The notes beneath the pieces are model-generated. The model had not been told where the DNA came from. It ran no database searches and saw only the letters and a program-made list of their open reading frames with translations. This document shows, in pieces, positions 1-6,821 of a stretch of DNA of 38,517 bases. Position 1 is the first letter of the stretch, and each line of letters begins with the position of its first letter. The stretch lies in assembly GCA_022616275.1 (NCBI GenBank), contig JAKEFB010000170.1, positions 1 through 38,517 on the forward strand, read 5' to 3'. Both the position numbers and the translations under genes were made by a program. This DNA is from Chloroflexota bacterium. GTDB lineage: Bacteria > Chloroflexota > Anaerolineae > Promineifilales > Promineifilaceae.

Positions 1-215
1 AAGGGCCAAGGTTTAAGCATTTCTGGGCGATTTCGAGGCCAAAAAGTGGCTGAAATCAATAATTATTCAAAACCGCAAAAACAGGTGCGGAATGTGGGCT
101 GTTCATGTTGGCTGATCAGTTCGGCAAGTTCAAAGGCGTCCATTGTTTGGCCTCAAACGGGTAAAGAACGGCCACAATTTTACACCAGGGCGGGAAGAGT
201 AGCCAGGTATTGGGT
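1..215. other. left-edge stretch without a confident gene
   Basis: I see no full gene before the EamA stop codon at 216. The AT content is higher than in the neighbouring coding DNA. The only reading frame with any support is a 26-codon ORF on the minus strand, listed separately. A plus-strand frame running into the EamA gene has no family resemblance. The stretch is probably intergenic or degraded DNA. Confidence 0.5.
63..143 (-). pseudogene. short ORF, possible truncated gene start
   Basis: A 26-codon frame runs from ATG at 143 to TAA at 63. A GAGG sequence lies about 7 bases before the ATG. The protein begins MDAFELAELISQHEQ, which resembles the amphipathic first helix of small cupin-type proteins, then hits a stop. 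Seen: a short ORF with a plausible ribosome site. Inferred: it may be the remnant of a longer gene. It could equally be chance, and I assign no function. Confidence 0.2.
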
Positions 216-1181
216 CTACGAACAGTTCCCGGTTGGTACGACGGACTCCGGCTCTGGCACGGCCGGGGCGCTTTTCCGAGACGCCCGATAGCTGGTGATA
301 ATGATGACGGACAGGATAATGATGGCGGCGGCCAGCAACGTTTGCTCGTTAAGCTCCTCGTTGGCCAGGAGCCAGCCGAGAAAGACGGCTACGACCGGGT
401 TGACGTAGGCGTAGGTGGCGACGTAAGCCGGCAGGGTGACTTGTAGCAGCCAGGTGTAAGCGGTGAAGGCAACAATGGAGCCAAAGATGGTCAGGTAGAG
501 CAAGGACAGCAGGGAACGAAGCGACCATTGGCTGGCGTCCAACCGGCCCCACTCGCCGGTGAGCAGCGAGACCAGAAACAGCAATCCGCCGCCAGCCAGC
601 ATCTCCATCGCCGTGGCCAGCAGGGGTGAAGGAGGCAGGTCGGCCTGGCGGCTGTAGAGAGAGCCGGCCGCCCAGGAGAGGGTGGCCAGGATGATGGCCC
701 CCGCGCCCACCAGGTTGAGCGACGCGGCGCCGCCTAGCTCCCGAGGGTTGACCAGCAGGGCCATGCCCAAGAAGCCCAGGAGCACCCCGGCAATCACTTT
801 GCCGGCTGGCCGGACGCCGCCCGGCCGCAGCCAGTCCAAAATGACGATCCACAGGGGCACGGTGGCGACGAGGAGGGCGGTGACGCCGGAGGGGACCAGT
901 TGTTCGGCCCAGGTGACGCCGCCATTGCCGCCCAGAAGCAGCAACCCGCCGATGATGATCGTGGAGCGCCAGTGGCGCCAGGCCGGCCGGGTCGCGCCCC
1001 GAGAACGGGCCAGGGGGTAGAGCAGGGCCCCGGCCAGGACAAAACGCATCCCGGCCATGAAGAAGGGCGGGATGGTCTCGATGGCGAAGCGAATACCCAG
1101 ATACGTGGAGCCCCAGATGACGTAAATGGCGGCGAAGGCGGTGATGATTTTCAGGCGAGAAGGGTGGGCGTGGGTAGACAT
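216..1181 (-). CDS. EamA/DMT-family transporter
   Basis: Inner-membrane permease of the drug/metabolite transporter superfamily, which usually exports amino acids or other small metabolites; the substrate cannot be read here. About 321 residues contain ten hydrophobic segments arranged as two EamA repeats. The first opens with the typical YVIWGSTYLGIRFAIE stretch, and the second contains the PVVAVFLGWLLANEEL block seen in many members. The frame is open further upstream to 1259, but those residues are hydrophilic and cross the start of the divergent dehydratase gene, so I prefer ATG at 1181. No strong Shine-Dalgarno sequence is visible. The gene is divergent from the dehydratase gene and appears to be transcribed alone. 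Confidence 0.9.
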   Translation of the reverse strand: MSTHAHPSRLKIITAFAAIYVIWGSTYLGIRFAIETIPPFFMAGMRFVLAGALLYPLARSRGATRPAWRHWRSTIIIGGLLLLGGNGGVTWAEQLVPSGVTALLVATVPLWIVILDWLRPGGVRPAGKVIAGVLLGFLGMALLVNPRELGGAASLNLVGAGAIILATLSWAAGSLYSRQADLPPSPLLATAMEMLAGGGLLFLVSLLTGEWGRLDASQWSLRSLLSLLYLTIFGSIVAFTAYTWLLQVTLPAYVATYAYVNPVVAVFLGWLLANEELNEQTLLAAAIIILSVIIITSYRASRKSAPAVPEPESVVPTGNCS

Positions 1182-1235
1182 GGCGGGGGATTGTAGTGTG
1201 CGGCGGCCGGAAAAGCCAGCGACGAGAGCATCAGC

Positions 1236-1280
1236 AGAATTTCCAGGAATTTGACGCAAAGGCGCAAAGGCGCGAAGATA
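1236..1280. repeat. short repeat of dispersed-repeat type (CGCAAAGG units)
   Basis: The divergent intergenic region carries two exact tandem CGCAAAGG units (1255-1262 and 1263-1270), followed by a degenerate CGCGAAG. Read on the other strand it would encode the FAPLRLCVKF-type string that I recall as a frequent spurious ORF in many bacterial genomes. It abuts the start codon of the dehydratase gene. The classification as a dispersed repeat rests on recall of similar sequences and was not checked by search. Confidence 0.5.
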
Positions 1281-2257
1281 TGGTCATGAACCTTAGCATG
1301 CACCAGGTGTTGGCAGCGCATCGTTTTGTTCAACCTTATATTCGGCGCACGCCGCTGGCGCGGAGCGCCTTTTTGAGCGAGCGGTCGGGGGCGGAGGTCT
1401 GGTTAAAACTGGAGAACCTGCAACCGACCGGCTCGTTTAAGGTGCGGGGGGCGCTGTACAAGCTCGGCCGGTTAGCGGAGGCTGAAAAGGCGCGGGGCCT
1501 GGTGGCTGCCTCGGCCGGCAACCACGCCCTGGGGCTGGCTTATGCTATCCACTGCCTGGGCGGGGTGGCGGCCGATATTTTTGTGCCGGCGACCGCGCCC
1601 CAGGCCAAGCTGGACAAGCTGCGGCGCTTCCCGGTCGGGCTGCGCCTGGAGGGGGAGACGTATGACCAGGCCCACGAGGCGGCCGTCGCTTTTGCCAGGC
1701 AAACAGGGGCGGTGGAGATTCCGGCCTACGATGACCTGGAGATCATTACCGGGCAGGCCACGATTGGGTTGGAGATAGCCACCGAGCGGCCGGAGACGGA
1801 TTTGATCTTCGTGCCGGTGGGCGGTGGGGGGATGATTGCCGGGATTGCTACCGTGGCCCGGGCGCTGCTGCCCGGCTGCCAGGTGGTTGGCGTGCAGCCG
1901 GAGGCCAGCCCGGCGGCGCTGCTCAGCCTGCGGGATGGCCTGGCTTACGAAACGTACGACCACGGGCCGACCATTGCCGACGGGCTGGCCGGGGGCTTCG
2001 GCCGGCTGCCGTTCGAGCTGGTCAGAAACCTCGTTCAGGAAATTGTATTGGCCAGCGAAGCGGACCTGCGCCGGGCGATTTTTGCCCTTTTAGACCAGGA
2101 ACAGCTCGTCGTGGAGGCTTCGGGCGCAGCGGCCATAGCGCCTTTGTTGAACGGCGCGGTGGACGTGAGCGGCCGGACGGTGGTCTGTGTGCTCTCCGGC
2201 GGCAACCTGGCGACGTCTCTGCTGAGGGAAATAATGGCGGGTGGGCTGTCGTTTTAA
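1280..2257 (+). CDS. threonine/serine dehydratase, PLP fold type II
   Basis: PLP-dependent ammonia-lyase or racemase of the TdcB/IlvA-catalytic/serine-racemase group. Family members deaminate L-threonine to 2-oxobutanoate or L-serine to pyruvate in the cytoplasm. From ATG at 1280 it has about 325 residues, the length of a catalytic domain alone, with no C-terminal ACT-like regulatory domain, which fits a catabolic rather than isoleucine-pathway enzyme. Visible motifs are TGSFKVRGA with the Schiff-base lysine, ASAGNHALG, the phosphate-binding PVGGGGMIAG loop and the late VLSGGN serine loop that contacts the PLP ring nitrogen. A GTG at 1196 is in frame, but the extra residues come from the repeat. 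ATG at 1286 or 1298 are alternative starts. Serine racemase activity cannot be excluded. Confidence 0.88.
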   Translation: MVMNLSMHQVLAAHRFVQPYIRRTPLARSAFLSERSGAEVWLKLENLQPTGSFKVRGALYKLGRLAEAEKARGLVAASAGNHALGLAYAIHCLGGVAADIFVPATAPQAKLDKLRRFPVGLRLEGETYDQAHEAAVAFARQTGAVEIPAYDDLEIITGQATIGLEIATERPETDLIFVPVGGGGMIAGIATVARALLPGCQVVGVQPEASPAALLSLRDGLAYETYDHGPTIADGLAGGFGRLPFELVRNLVQEIVLASEADLRRAIFALLDQEQLVVEASGAAAIAPLLNGAVDVSGRTVVCVLSGGNLATSLLREIMAGGLSF

Positions 2258-2343
2258 TCGCGAATCGCGCGAATGTACAAATGACGCGAATTATTTTTAA
2301 TTAGGTCATTTGCGTCATTCGCTAATTGGCGTCATTCGCGATT
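2256..2343. repeat. nested inverted/direct repeat between convergent genes
   Basis: A perfect 10-bp inverted repeat, AATCGCGAAT (2256-2265) and ATTCGCGATT (2334-2343), encloses a second pair, AAATGAC (2279-2285) and GTCATTT (2305-2311), around an AT-rich centre. GCGTCATTCGC occurs twice (2312-2322, 2329-2339). The element overlaps the dehydratase stop codon and supplies the stop and last codons of the GNAT gene on the other strand. It may act as a bidirectional terminator. It looks like a short non-autonomous dispersed repeat. Confidence 0.6.
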
Positions 2344-2790
2344 GATGATTGAGAGCACCATAGCCAGGGCGGTGGAGGGGCAGGCGGTGGTGAATTCGAG
2401 GGATTGCTGGACGGCGGCGGGGACGTGGGCGCGGTCAATGGGCTGGAAGCCAAAGCGGGGGAAGAAGCCGGCGGCCGTTTCGGTGAGCAAGTAGACGTGG
2501 CTGGCGCCCCGCTGGCGGGCCAGCGCCAGGGCGGCCTGGGTGAGCTGGTGGCCCAGGCCCCGGCCGCGCCGGCTTTCGGCGACGGCGACGGAGCGCAGCA
2601 AGGCGGAGCGGCCGTACAGTTCCAGGGCGGCGCTGCCGACGATGGCCTGGCCGTCGCGGGCGACAAGAGCGGTGGCCAGGTGATCGCTGAAGCCGTCCAG
2701 GGGCAGACGGCTCTGGTGTAGTAACTCCAAGAGGGAGGTTAGGTCGGCCGGGGCGGCCGGTTCAATGATAATGACGTTTACGTTGAGCAT
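2332..2790 (-). CDS. GNAT N-acetyltransferase, ArsN2-like
   Basis: A single-domain acetyl-CoA-dependent N-acetyltransferase of 152 residues. The central LLRSVAVAESRRGRGLGHQL stretch is the GNAT core, with the RGRGLG pyrophosphate-binding loop. The following LYLLT-like segment, the FFPRFGF block, and the C-terminal EF..ACPSTALAMVL block match my recollection of the ArsN2 group, which is often linked to arsenic resistance. No other arsenic gene is present in the window, so the substrate remains open. A GGAG sequence lies about 13 bases before the ATG, further than usual. The last codons and the stop lie inside the repeat at 2256-2343, so the natural C-terminus may have been altered by repeat insertion. 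Confidence 0.75.
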   Translation of the reverse strand: MLNVNVIIIEPAAPADLTSLLELLHQSRLPLDGFSDHLATALVARDGQAIVGSAALELYGRSALLRSVAVAESRRGRGLGHQLTQAALALARQRGASHVYLLTETAAGFFPRFGFQPIDRAHVPAAVQQSLEFTTACPSTALAMVLSIINRE

Positions 2791-2857
2791 TCGGTTTTAT
2801 AATTCTCCGGGTTTAAGGGATTTCGAACTTAAATCTTCGAGATAGGGGATGCCGTAT

Positions 2858-3496
2858 TTATTTGGCACGGCCGGAGCCGGATAAGGCGGTGGTAACGCCA
2901 AGGAGGAGGTAGATAGTCCCGGCGAAGTAGCGCTGGGCTGACAGGACCCCGGTATTTCGCTTCAGCCAGCGGCCGGCGGTCCCGGCCAGCAGGGCGTACA
3001 GGCCGTCGCTGCAGAGGCCCATGACCGTGAAAAGGGCGCCCAGGAACAAAATCTGGGTGGAGGCTGCGCCTTTGTTGACGTCCACAAACTGGGGCAAAAA
3101 GGCGAAGAAGAAGAGGGCGGTCTTGGGATTGAGGACGTTGACCAGGACGCCCTGGTAGAAAACACGGGCCAGCTTCCGGGAGCCTTTGACTTCCAGTTGG
3201 TGGAACTCTTTCTTGACCAGCAACTGGCGGACGCCCAGGTAAATGAGGTAGGCCGCGCCCAGGTATTTGACCCCCAGGAACAGCGTGGCCGAGGACATCA
3301 ACAGGGCCGAGAGACCCAGCGCGGCGGCGGCGATGTGAAACAGGGAGCCGGTGGCAATGCCGAGAACGGAGACAACGCCGGCCAGGCGGCCCTGGTCTAC
3401 GCTGCGGGCAACGATATAGAGCACGGCCGGGCCGGGGATGACCAGCAGGGCCAGGGCCGCAGCCAGGAAAATGAGGAGGGTTGAAAATTCAGGCAT
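2858..3496 (-). CDS. LysE/RhtB-family exporter
   Basis: Inner-membrane amino-acid or small-metabolite exporter of 212 residues, the usual size for the LysE superfamily, with about six hydrophobic segments. The N-terminal PGPAVLYIVARSVDQGR block, with the conserved PGP turn, the GVRQLL cytoplasmic stretch and the VNVLNPKTALFFFAFLPQFV segment are hallmarks of RhtB-like members. The gene lies 81 bases downstream of the STAND-type regulator on the same strand. GGAG sits about 9 bases before the ATG. The proximity allows co-regulation, but no operator was identified and the substrate is unknown. Confidence 0.9.
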   Translation of the reverse strand: MPEFSTLLIFLAAALALLVIPGPAVLYIVARSVDQGRLAGVVSVLGIATGSLFHIAAAALGLSALLMSSATLFLGVKYLGAAYLIYLGVRQLLVKKEFHQLEVKGSRKLARVFYQGVLVNVLNPKTALFFFAFLPQFVDVNKGAASTQILFLGALFTVMGLCSDGLYALLAGTAGRWLKRNTGVLSAQRYFAGTIYLLLGVTTALSGSGRAK

Positions 3497-3577
3497 AGAT
3501 AAACACTCCAGGGAAATAGTTGCTTCAGTGTACTCGACAGTGAACGGCAGCGCCAGCGCCGGCCGGATGGCGGCACG

Positions 3578-6469
3578 TTAAGCGATGATGGCTAAATGGG
3601 GAAGGTTTTGAGCTTCCGGCCCCCATTTCTCGGTGGAGACGTCTACCCAGAGCAGCCAGGGAAGCGCGGCAGCCGGTGGCGGGTTGCGGCTGGCGGCCAG
3701 GAGCCGCCGGGCGCGCAATTCGTAGAGTTTATGGCCGGTTGCCTGGCAGCGCTCTAACACGGCCCCGGCCGCCTCGGCCACGCCGGCTTTATCGCCGCTG
3801 GCCAGGGCCACAGCAGCCCTCGTCAGGTGACGCTCCATCTGCATCCATATTTGCTGATCTGGTGGTAGTAGTTCGGTTACCAGAGCCTGGGCGGCCTCAA
3901 TTTCTTCCTGGGCCAGGAGGGCAATGGCCAAATCATACTGTAACTCAACCCAAGAGCCGGAGATATTTTGCATTCCGGGGAGGGCGATGGCGGCCGACAG
4001 CGTATTTTGTGCGCCGGCGAAATTTCCCTCCAACATCTGGACCATGGCCAGGCGATCTAAATAATTGGCTTGCTTCCACAACTGGTTCAGTTCTCGAGTG
4101 GCCTCAAGAACGCTTTCGATAGCCCGCCGTGCTTCCGCCACTCGCCCCAGAGACAGGAGCACTTGCACTTGCATGCTCATGTTGTTAGCCCACTCCTGAA
4201 GATCGCCAAGCTGCCAGTGGAGGTCGCTGGTCTCCCGCAGGTGCTCCAGGGCCTTTGGCGTTTCAAGACGCATAAAAGATAGATAGGCGAGAAATGATTG
4301 GTACCTCAGTGCGGCCAGGATGTTGCCTGTGGCTAATAAGCCATTGATAGCTGTTTCGTAGGTTGGGAGAGCCAGCTCCAGGTCGCCTTGCGTGAAATGG
4401 ACGCCAGCTATTTGCGCCAGGCCAATATATTCCCTGCTTTTCAAGCCTGAGCGCCTGGCAGCCTCGACGCCACGTTGCAAGTGATCAAGCGCTGGTGTGT
4501 ACTCCCCCTGGGCGCTGTTCATCGCGCCTAATACGCTGTAGGTTCGTGTCCGTAACTCATCAGCAACATACAGCAAGTTAGGAGGAAGCTGATCCGTCAG
4601 GTCGAAAACTTCGTGAGCCAGTTGATTGACTCGAACAAAGTCGGATTTTTGATAATGTGTCCAGGCTTCCGCTACTTTCAGACTGGCCAACAAAAGGGTA
4701 TCGGTTGGGGTCAGGGAGGCGATAGCGGCCTGGCACAGCCGCTGGACATCTTCGATTTGACCGCGCGTATTGAGCACATAGGCCAGGCGGGCGGTAATGT
4801 GCGCCCGGACGGACGGTTGAGTGGCCAACGCCAAAGCCTGCCGGTAATTTTCTTCGGCTTCAATCGTGCGGGTCGTATAGGCGAGCAGGTCACCCCGGAT
4901 GATCAGCAACTGGCGGCGGAGGACGTTATTTTTAGAAGTGGGTTGCCTGGGTAACCGGTCCAGGGCCTCGTCTACGACTTCCAGGGCAGCCGGCCCCTGC
5001 CCCTGGTCGAAGAGCCAATTGCCCTGGTCAGTCAATAGCTCAACAGCCTGGGCCACGTCGTTAAACTGGAGGTGGTGGTAGGCAGCTTCCACGATGTTGC
5101 CCTGGCCTGTTTCCCACCACTGGGCGGCGGCCCGGTGCAGCCGTTTCTGCCACTGGCTGCGCAAAGCCAGCGTTGCCCGGACGTGATCGCGGACCAGAGG
5201 ATGGAGGTCAGCCTGGGCCGGGTGGTGGACGAGGTGCCGCCGCTGCAAGTCGGCAATAGCGATGGCCACGTCCTGAACGTCTGTTGCCTGGCGAAAGTGA
5301 TCTGCCAGATTTTGGTCGTACAAATTGACCGGCCGGCGGAAGATGGACATCCACTCCACCAGGGCGCGTGTGTCCGGCTGAAGGCAGTTGAGGATTGTGT
5401 CGAGAAGATAGGAAGCAACCTGGGGGTGCATTTCCAGGTGGTCAATAAAAGTGGCCGGGCCGGCGTTTGGAGTGGCTTCGTCGTTGAGCAACTGGCCAAC
5501 GGCTAAACGAAGGAGCATGGGGCTGTGGCCGGTTTTGGCCAGGAGACGCCGGGCCAGTTCGGGCGCCAGCCGGCTACCGAGCTGGTCAAGAAGGTCCAGG
5601 GCCTCGGCCTCGGCTAAACCCGCCAGACGGAGGTGCGGAACGCCGGCCAGGGGGACTTCTTCCCGGCTAACAAAGAGCAACGCCGCCGGTGTAGCGGCCA
5701 TCAGGTGGCGGAAGAGAGCCAGCGTGGTGGCGTCCTGGCTGACCAGGTGGACGTCGTCGAAGCATAAAAGGGCTGGCCGACTGTTGAGGGCGGCCGTTAA
5801 CAAGGCGACTTGCTGGTCAAAGGAGAGGGAGGCTCCCTTCTCGGCCGCCGGTGACAGCAACGGCCGGACCTTGGTGAGTCCCTGGGCCAGCAGGAAGCCG
5901 GCCAGGTGGCGGATGATGGCTTCAACCGGGGTGGTGATGCCGCTGGTGAGGGTAAGCCAGAAAACGGGGCCACGTTTGGCGGCTTCGTGGGCAGAGGCGG
6001 CGGCCAGGGTCGTTTTGCCCATGCCGGGCAGGCCGGTGAGGGCGACGCGGCGCTCAGTGGCCAGGTGCCGGCGCAGACGTTCCAGCAGCGCCGGACGGGC
6101 GACAAAGCCGGCCGGGGCTGGTGGAATCCCGTCCTGGGGTGGGATGGCCGGGGATGTTCTCTGGGGCCTGGTAGTAGCCAGGTTTTTCTGGCGAGCGTCA
6201 GTGGCCAGTTGGAGCAACTGTTCAGCCCAGACTGGTTCGCGCTCCAGCTCCAGAGCCGGCACGAACAGCGCAGCCACCGTGGTTTCGTCGGGCAGACGCT
6301 GGTTCTTCTCCAGCCGGCAGACGTGGGCTTCGGTGTAACCCACGGCCAGGGCCAGATCGCGTTGGGTCAGGTGCGAACGGCGGCGCAAGAATTTTAGCAG
6401 GTCACCGAAGGAGGTGAATGAAACTGGCGTATGAACGGTTCTGGCCCGGGAATGGATCGTCATAAACAT
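3578..6469 (-). CDS. XRE-type HTH, ATPase and TPR regulator (STAND-like)
   Basis: A large multidomain signalling regulator, about 963 residues from ATG at 6469; ATG at 6463 is equally possible. An upstream in-frame ATG at 6661 would translate a palindromic repeat and was rejected. Order of parts: an XRE-type helix-turn-helix near residues 20-80 (TQRDLALAVGYTEAHVCRLE), a linker, an NB-ARC-like ATPase with Walker A GLPGMGKTTLA and Walker B ALLCFDDVH, a winged-helix-like segment, then about 500 residues of TPR-like helical repeats. Such proteins usually act as ATP-switched transcription regulators whose repeats sense a ligand or partner. The LysE-type exporter follows on the same strand and is the nearest candidate target. 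A defence role is possible for STAND proteins, but nothing nearby supports it. Confidence 0.82.
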   Translation of the reverse strand: MFMTIHSRARTVHTPVSFTSFGDLLKFLRRRSHLTQRDLALAVGYTEAHVCRLEKNQRLPDETTVAALFVPALELEREPVWAEQLLQLATDARQKNLATTRPQRTSPAIPPQDGIPPAPAGFVARPALLERLRRHLATERRVALTGLPGMGKTTLAAASAHEAAKRGPVFWLTLTSGITTPVEAIIRHLAGFLLAQGLTKVRPLLSPAAEKGASLSFDQQVALLTAALNSRPALLCFDDVHLVSQDATTLALFRHLMAATPAALLFVSREEVPLAGVPHLRLAGLAEAEALDLLDQLGSRLAPELARRLLAKTGHSPMLLRLAVGQLLNDEATPNAGPATFIDHLEMHPQVASYLLDTILNCLQPDTRALVEWMSIFRRPVNLYDQNLADHFRQATDVQDVAIAIADLQRRHLVHHPAQADLHPLVRDHVRATLALRSQWQKRLHRAAAQWWETGQGNIVEAAYHHLQFNDVAQAVELLTDQGNWLFDQGQGPAALEVVDEALDRLPRQPTSKNNVLRRQLLIIRGDLLAYTTRTIEAEENYRQALALATQPSVRAHITARLAYVLNTRGQIEDVQRLCQAAIASLTPTDTLLLASLKVAEAWTHYQKSDFVRVNQLAHEVFDLTDQLPPNLLYVADELRTRTYSVLGAMNSAQGEYTPALDHLQRGVEAARRSGLKSREYIGLAQIAGVHFTQGDLELALPTYETAINGLLATGNILAALRYQSFLAYLSFMRLETPKALEHLRETSDLHWQLGDLQEWANNMSMQVQVLLSLGRVAEARRAIESVLEATRELNQLWKQANYLDRLAMVQMLEGNFAGAQNTLSAAIALPGMQNISGSWVELQYDLAIALLAQEEIEAAQALVTELLPPDQQIWMQMERHLTRAAVALASGDKAGVAEAAGAVLERCQATGHKLYELRARRLLAASRNPPPAAALPWLLWVDVSTEKWGPEAQNLPHLAIIA

Positions 6470-6506
6470 TTGATAGGAAATACCAACTTTCGTACAGGTC
6501 CTCTTA

Positions 6507-6512
6507 ATTATA
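6507..6512 (-). promoter_or_regulatory. candidate -10 box of the STAND regulator gene
   Basis: TATAAT on the minus strand would place a transcription start near 6500, about 30 bases before ATG 6469. No convincing -35 hexamer lies 16-18 bases upstream, so the assignment rests on the -10 box and its position alone. Confidence 0.3.
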
Positions 6513-6543
6513 ATGCTGCCTGACCTGTGTGGGTAACAGGGGG

Positions 6544-6576
6544 AAACCCCGCAGGTTTCAAAAACCTGCGGGGTTT
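6544..6576. repeat. perfect 15-bp inverted repeat with 3-base loop
   Basis: AAACCCCGCAGGTTT (6544-6558), CAA, then AAACCTGCGGGGTTT (6562-6576) forms a perfect hairpin. It resembles hairpin repeats that I recall as widespread in intergenic DNA of several bacterial phyla. It lies between divergent genes rather than after a stop codon, so a terminator role is less likely than a dispersed repeat. Confidence 0.7.
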
Positions 6577-6681
6577 GGCGTGGATTGAATGCTTTTTGGA
6601 CGTTTGACAGACGCTTTTTGGACGCCCGGCCACTATCATGATAGGCGAGGAAAGTGAGCATGTGGAGGGTGAGTGAAGCGT

Positions 6682-6744
6682 GTCAAGTGCCAGGTGTCAG
6701 GTTTCAAGTGTCAAGTGTCAGGTTTCAAGTGTCACGTGCCAGGT
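6682..6744. repeat. direct-repeat array (21-bp period)
   Basis: Two exact 20-bp copies at 6694-6713 and 6715-6734, each starting GTGTCAGGTTTC and separated by one base, are flanked by partial copies of the GTGCCAGGT type. The array lies about 80 bases before the start codon of the FAD oxidoreductase. It may be a degenerate dispersed repeat or a set of binding sites. No protein can be named. Confidence 0.7.
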
Positions 6745-6821
6745 GAGTAAATCAGGCAGCACTGAAACAACAGAACAGTTGGTATCAAGACGCCCCTACA
6801 TTTTTTTAGGAGATATAAATC

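Larger units (their letters stand above)
6470..6821. other. 350-bp divergent intergenic region rich in repeats
   Basis: This gap separates the STAND regulator (minus) and the FAD oxidoreductase (plus). It holds a perfect TATAAT box for the minus strand, a perfect hairpin repeat and an array of direct repeats, each listed separately. No coding frame with family resemblance was found. Confidence 0.7.

Noticed and set aside
46-291. 81-codon frame at the left edge
   Set aside because: Runs into the EamA gene on the opposite strand and has no family resemblance or ribosome site.
5451-6338. 295-codon open frame opposite the STAND regulator
   Set aside because: Arg/Ser-rich low-information translation, antisense to Walker A and B coding sequence.
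3578-6469. STAND protein as an antiviral Avs-type system
   Set aside because: It carries an XRE-type DNA-binding domain and no nuclease or other effector domain, and no defence genes are nearby; a transcription regulator is the simpler reading.
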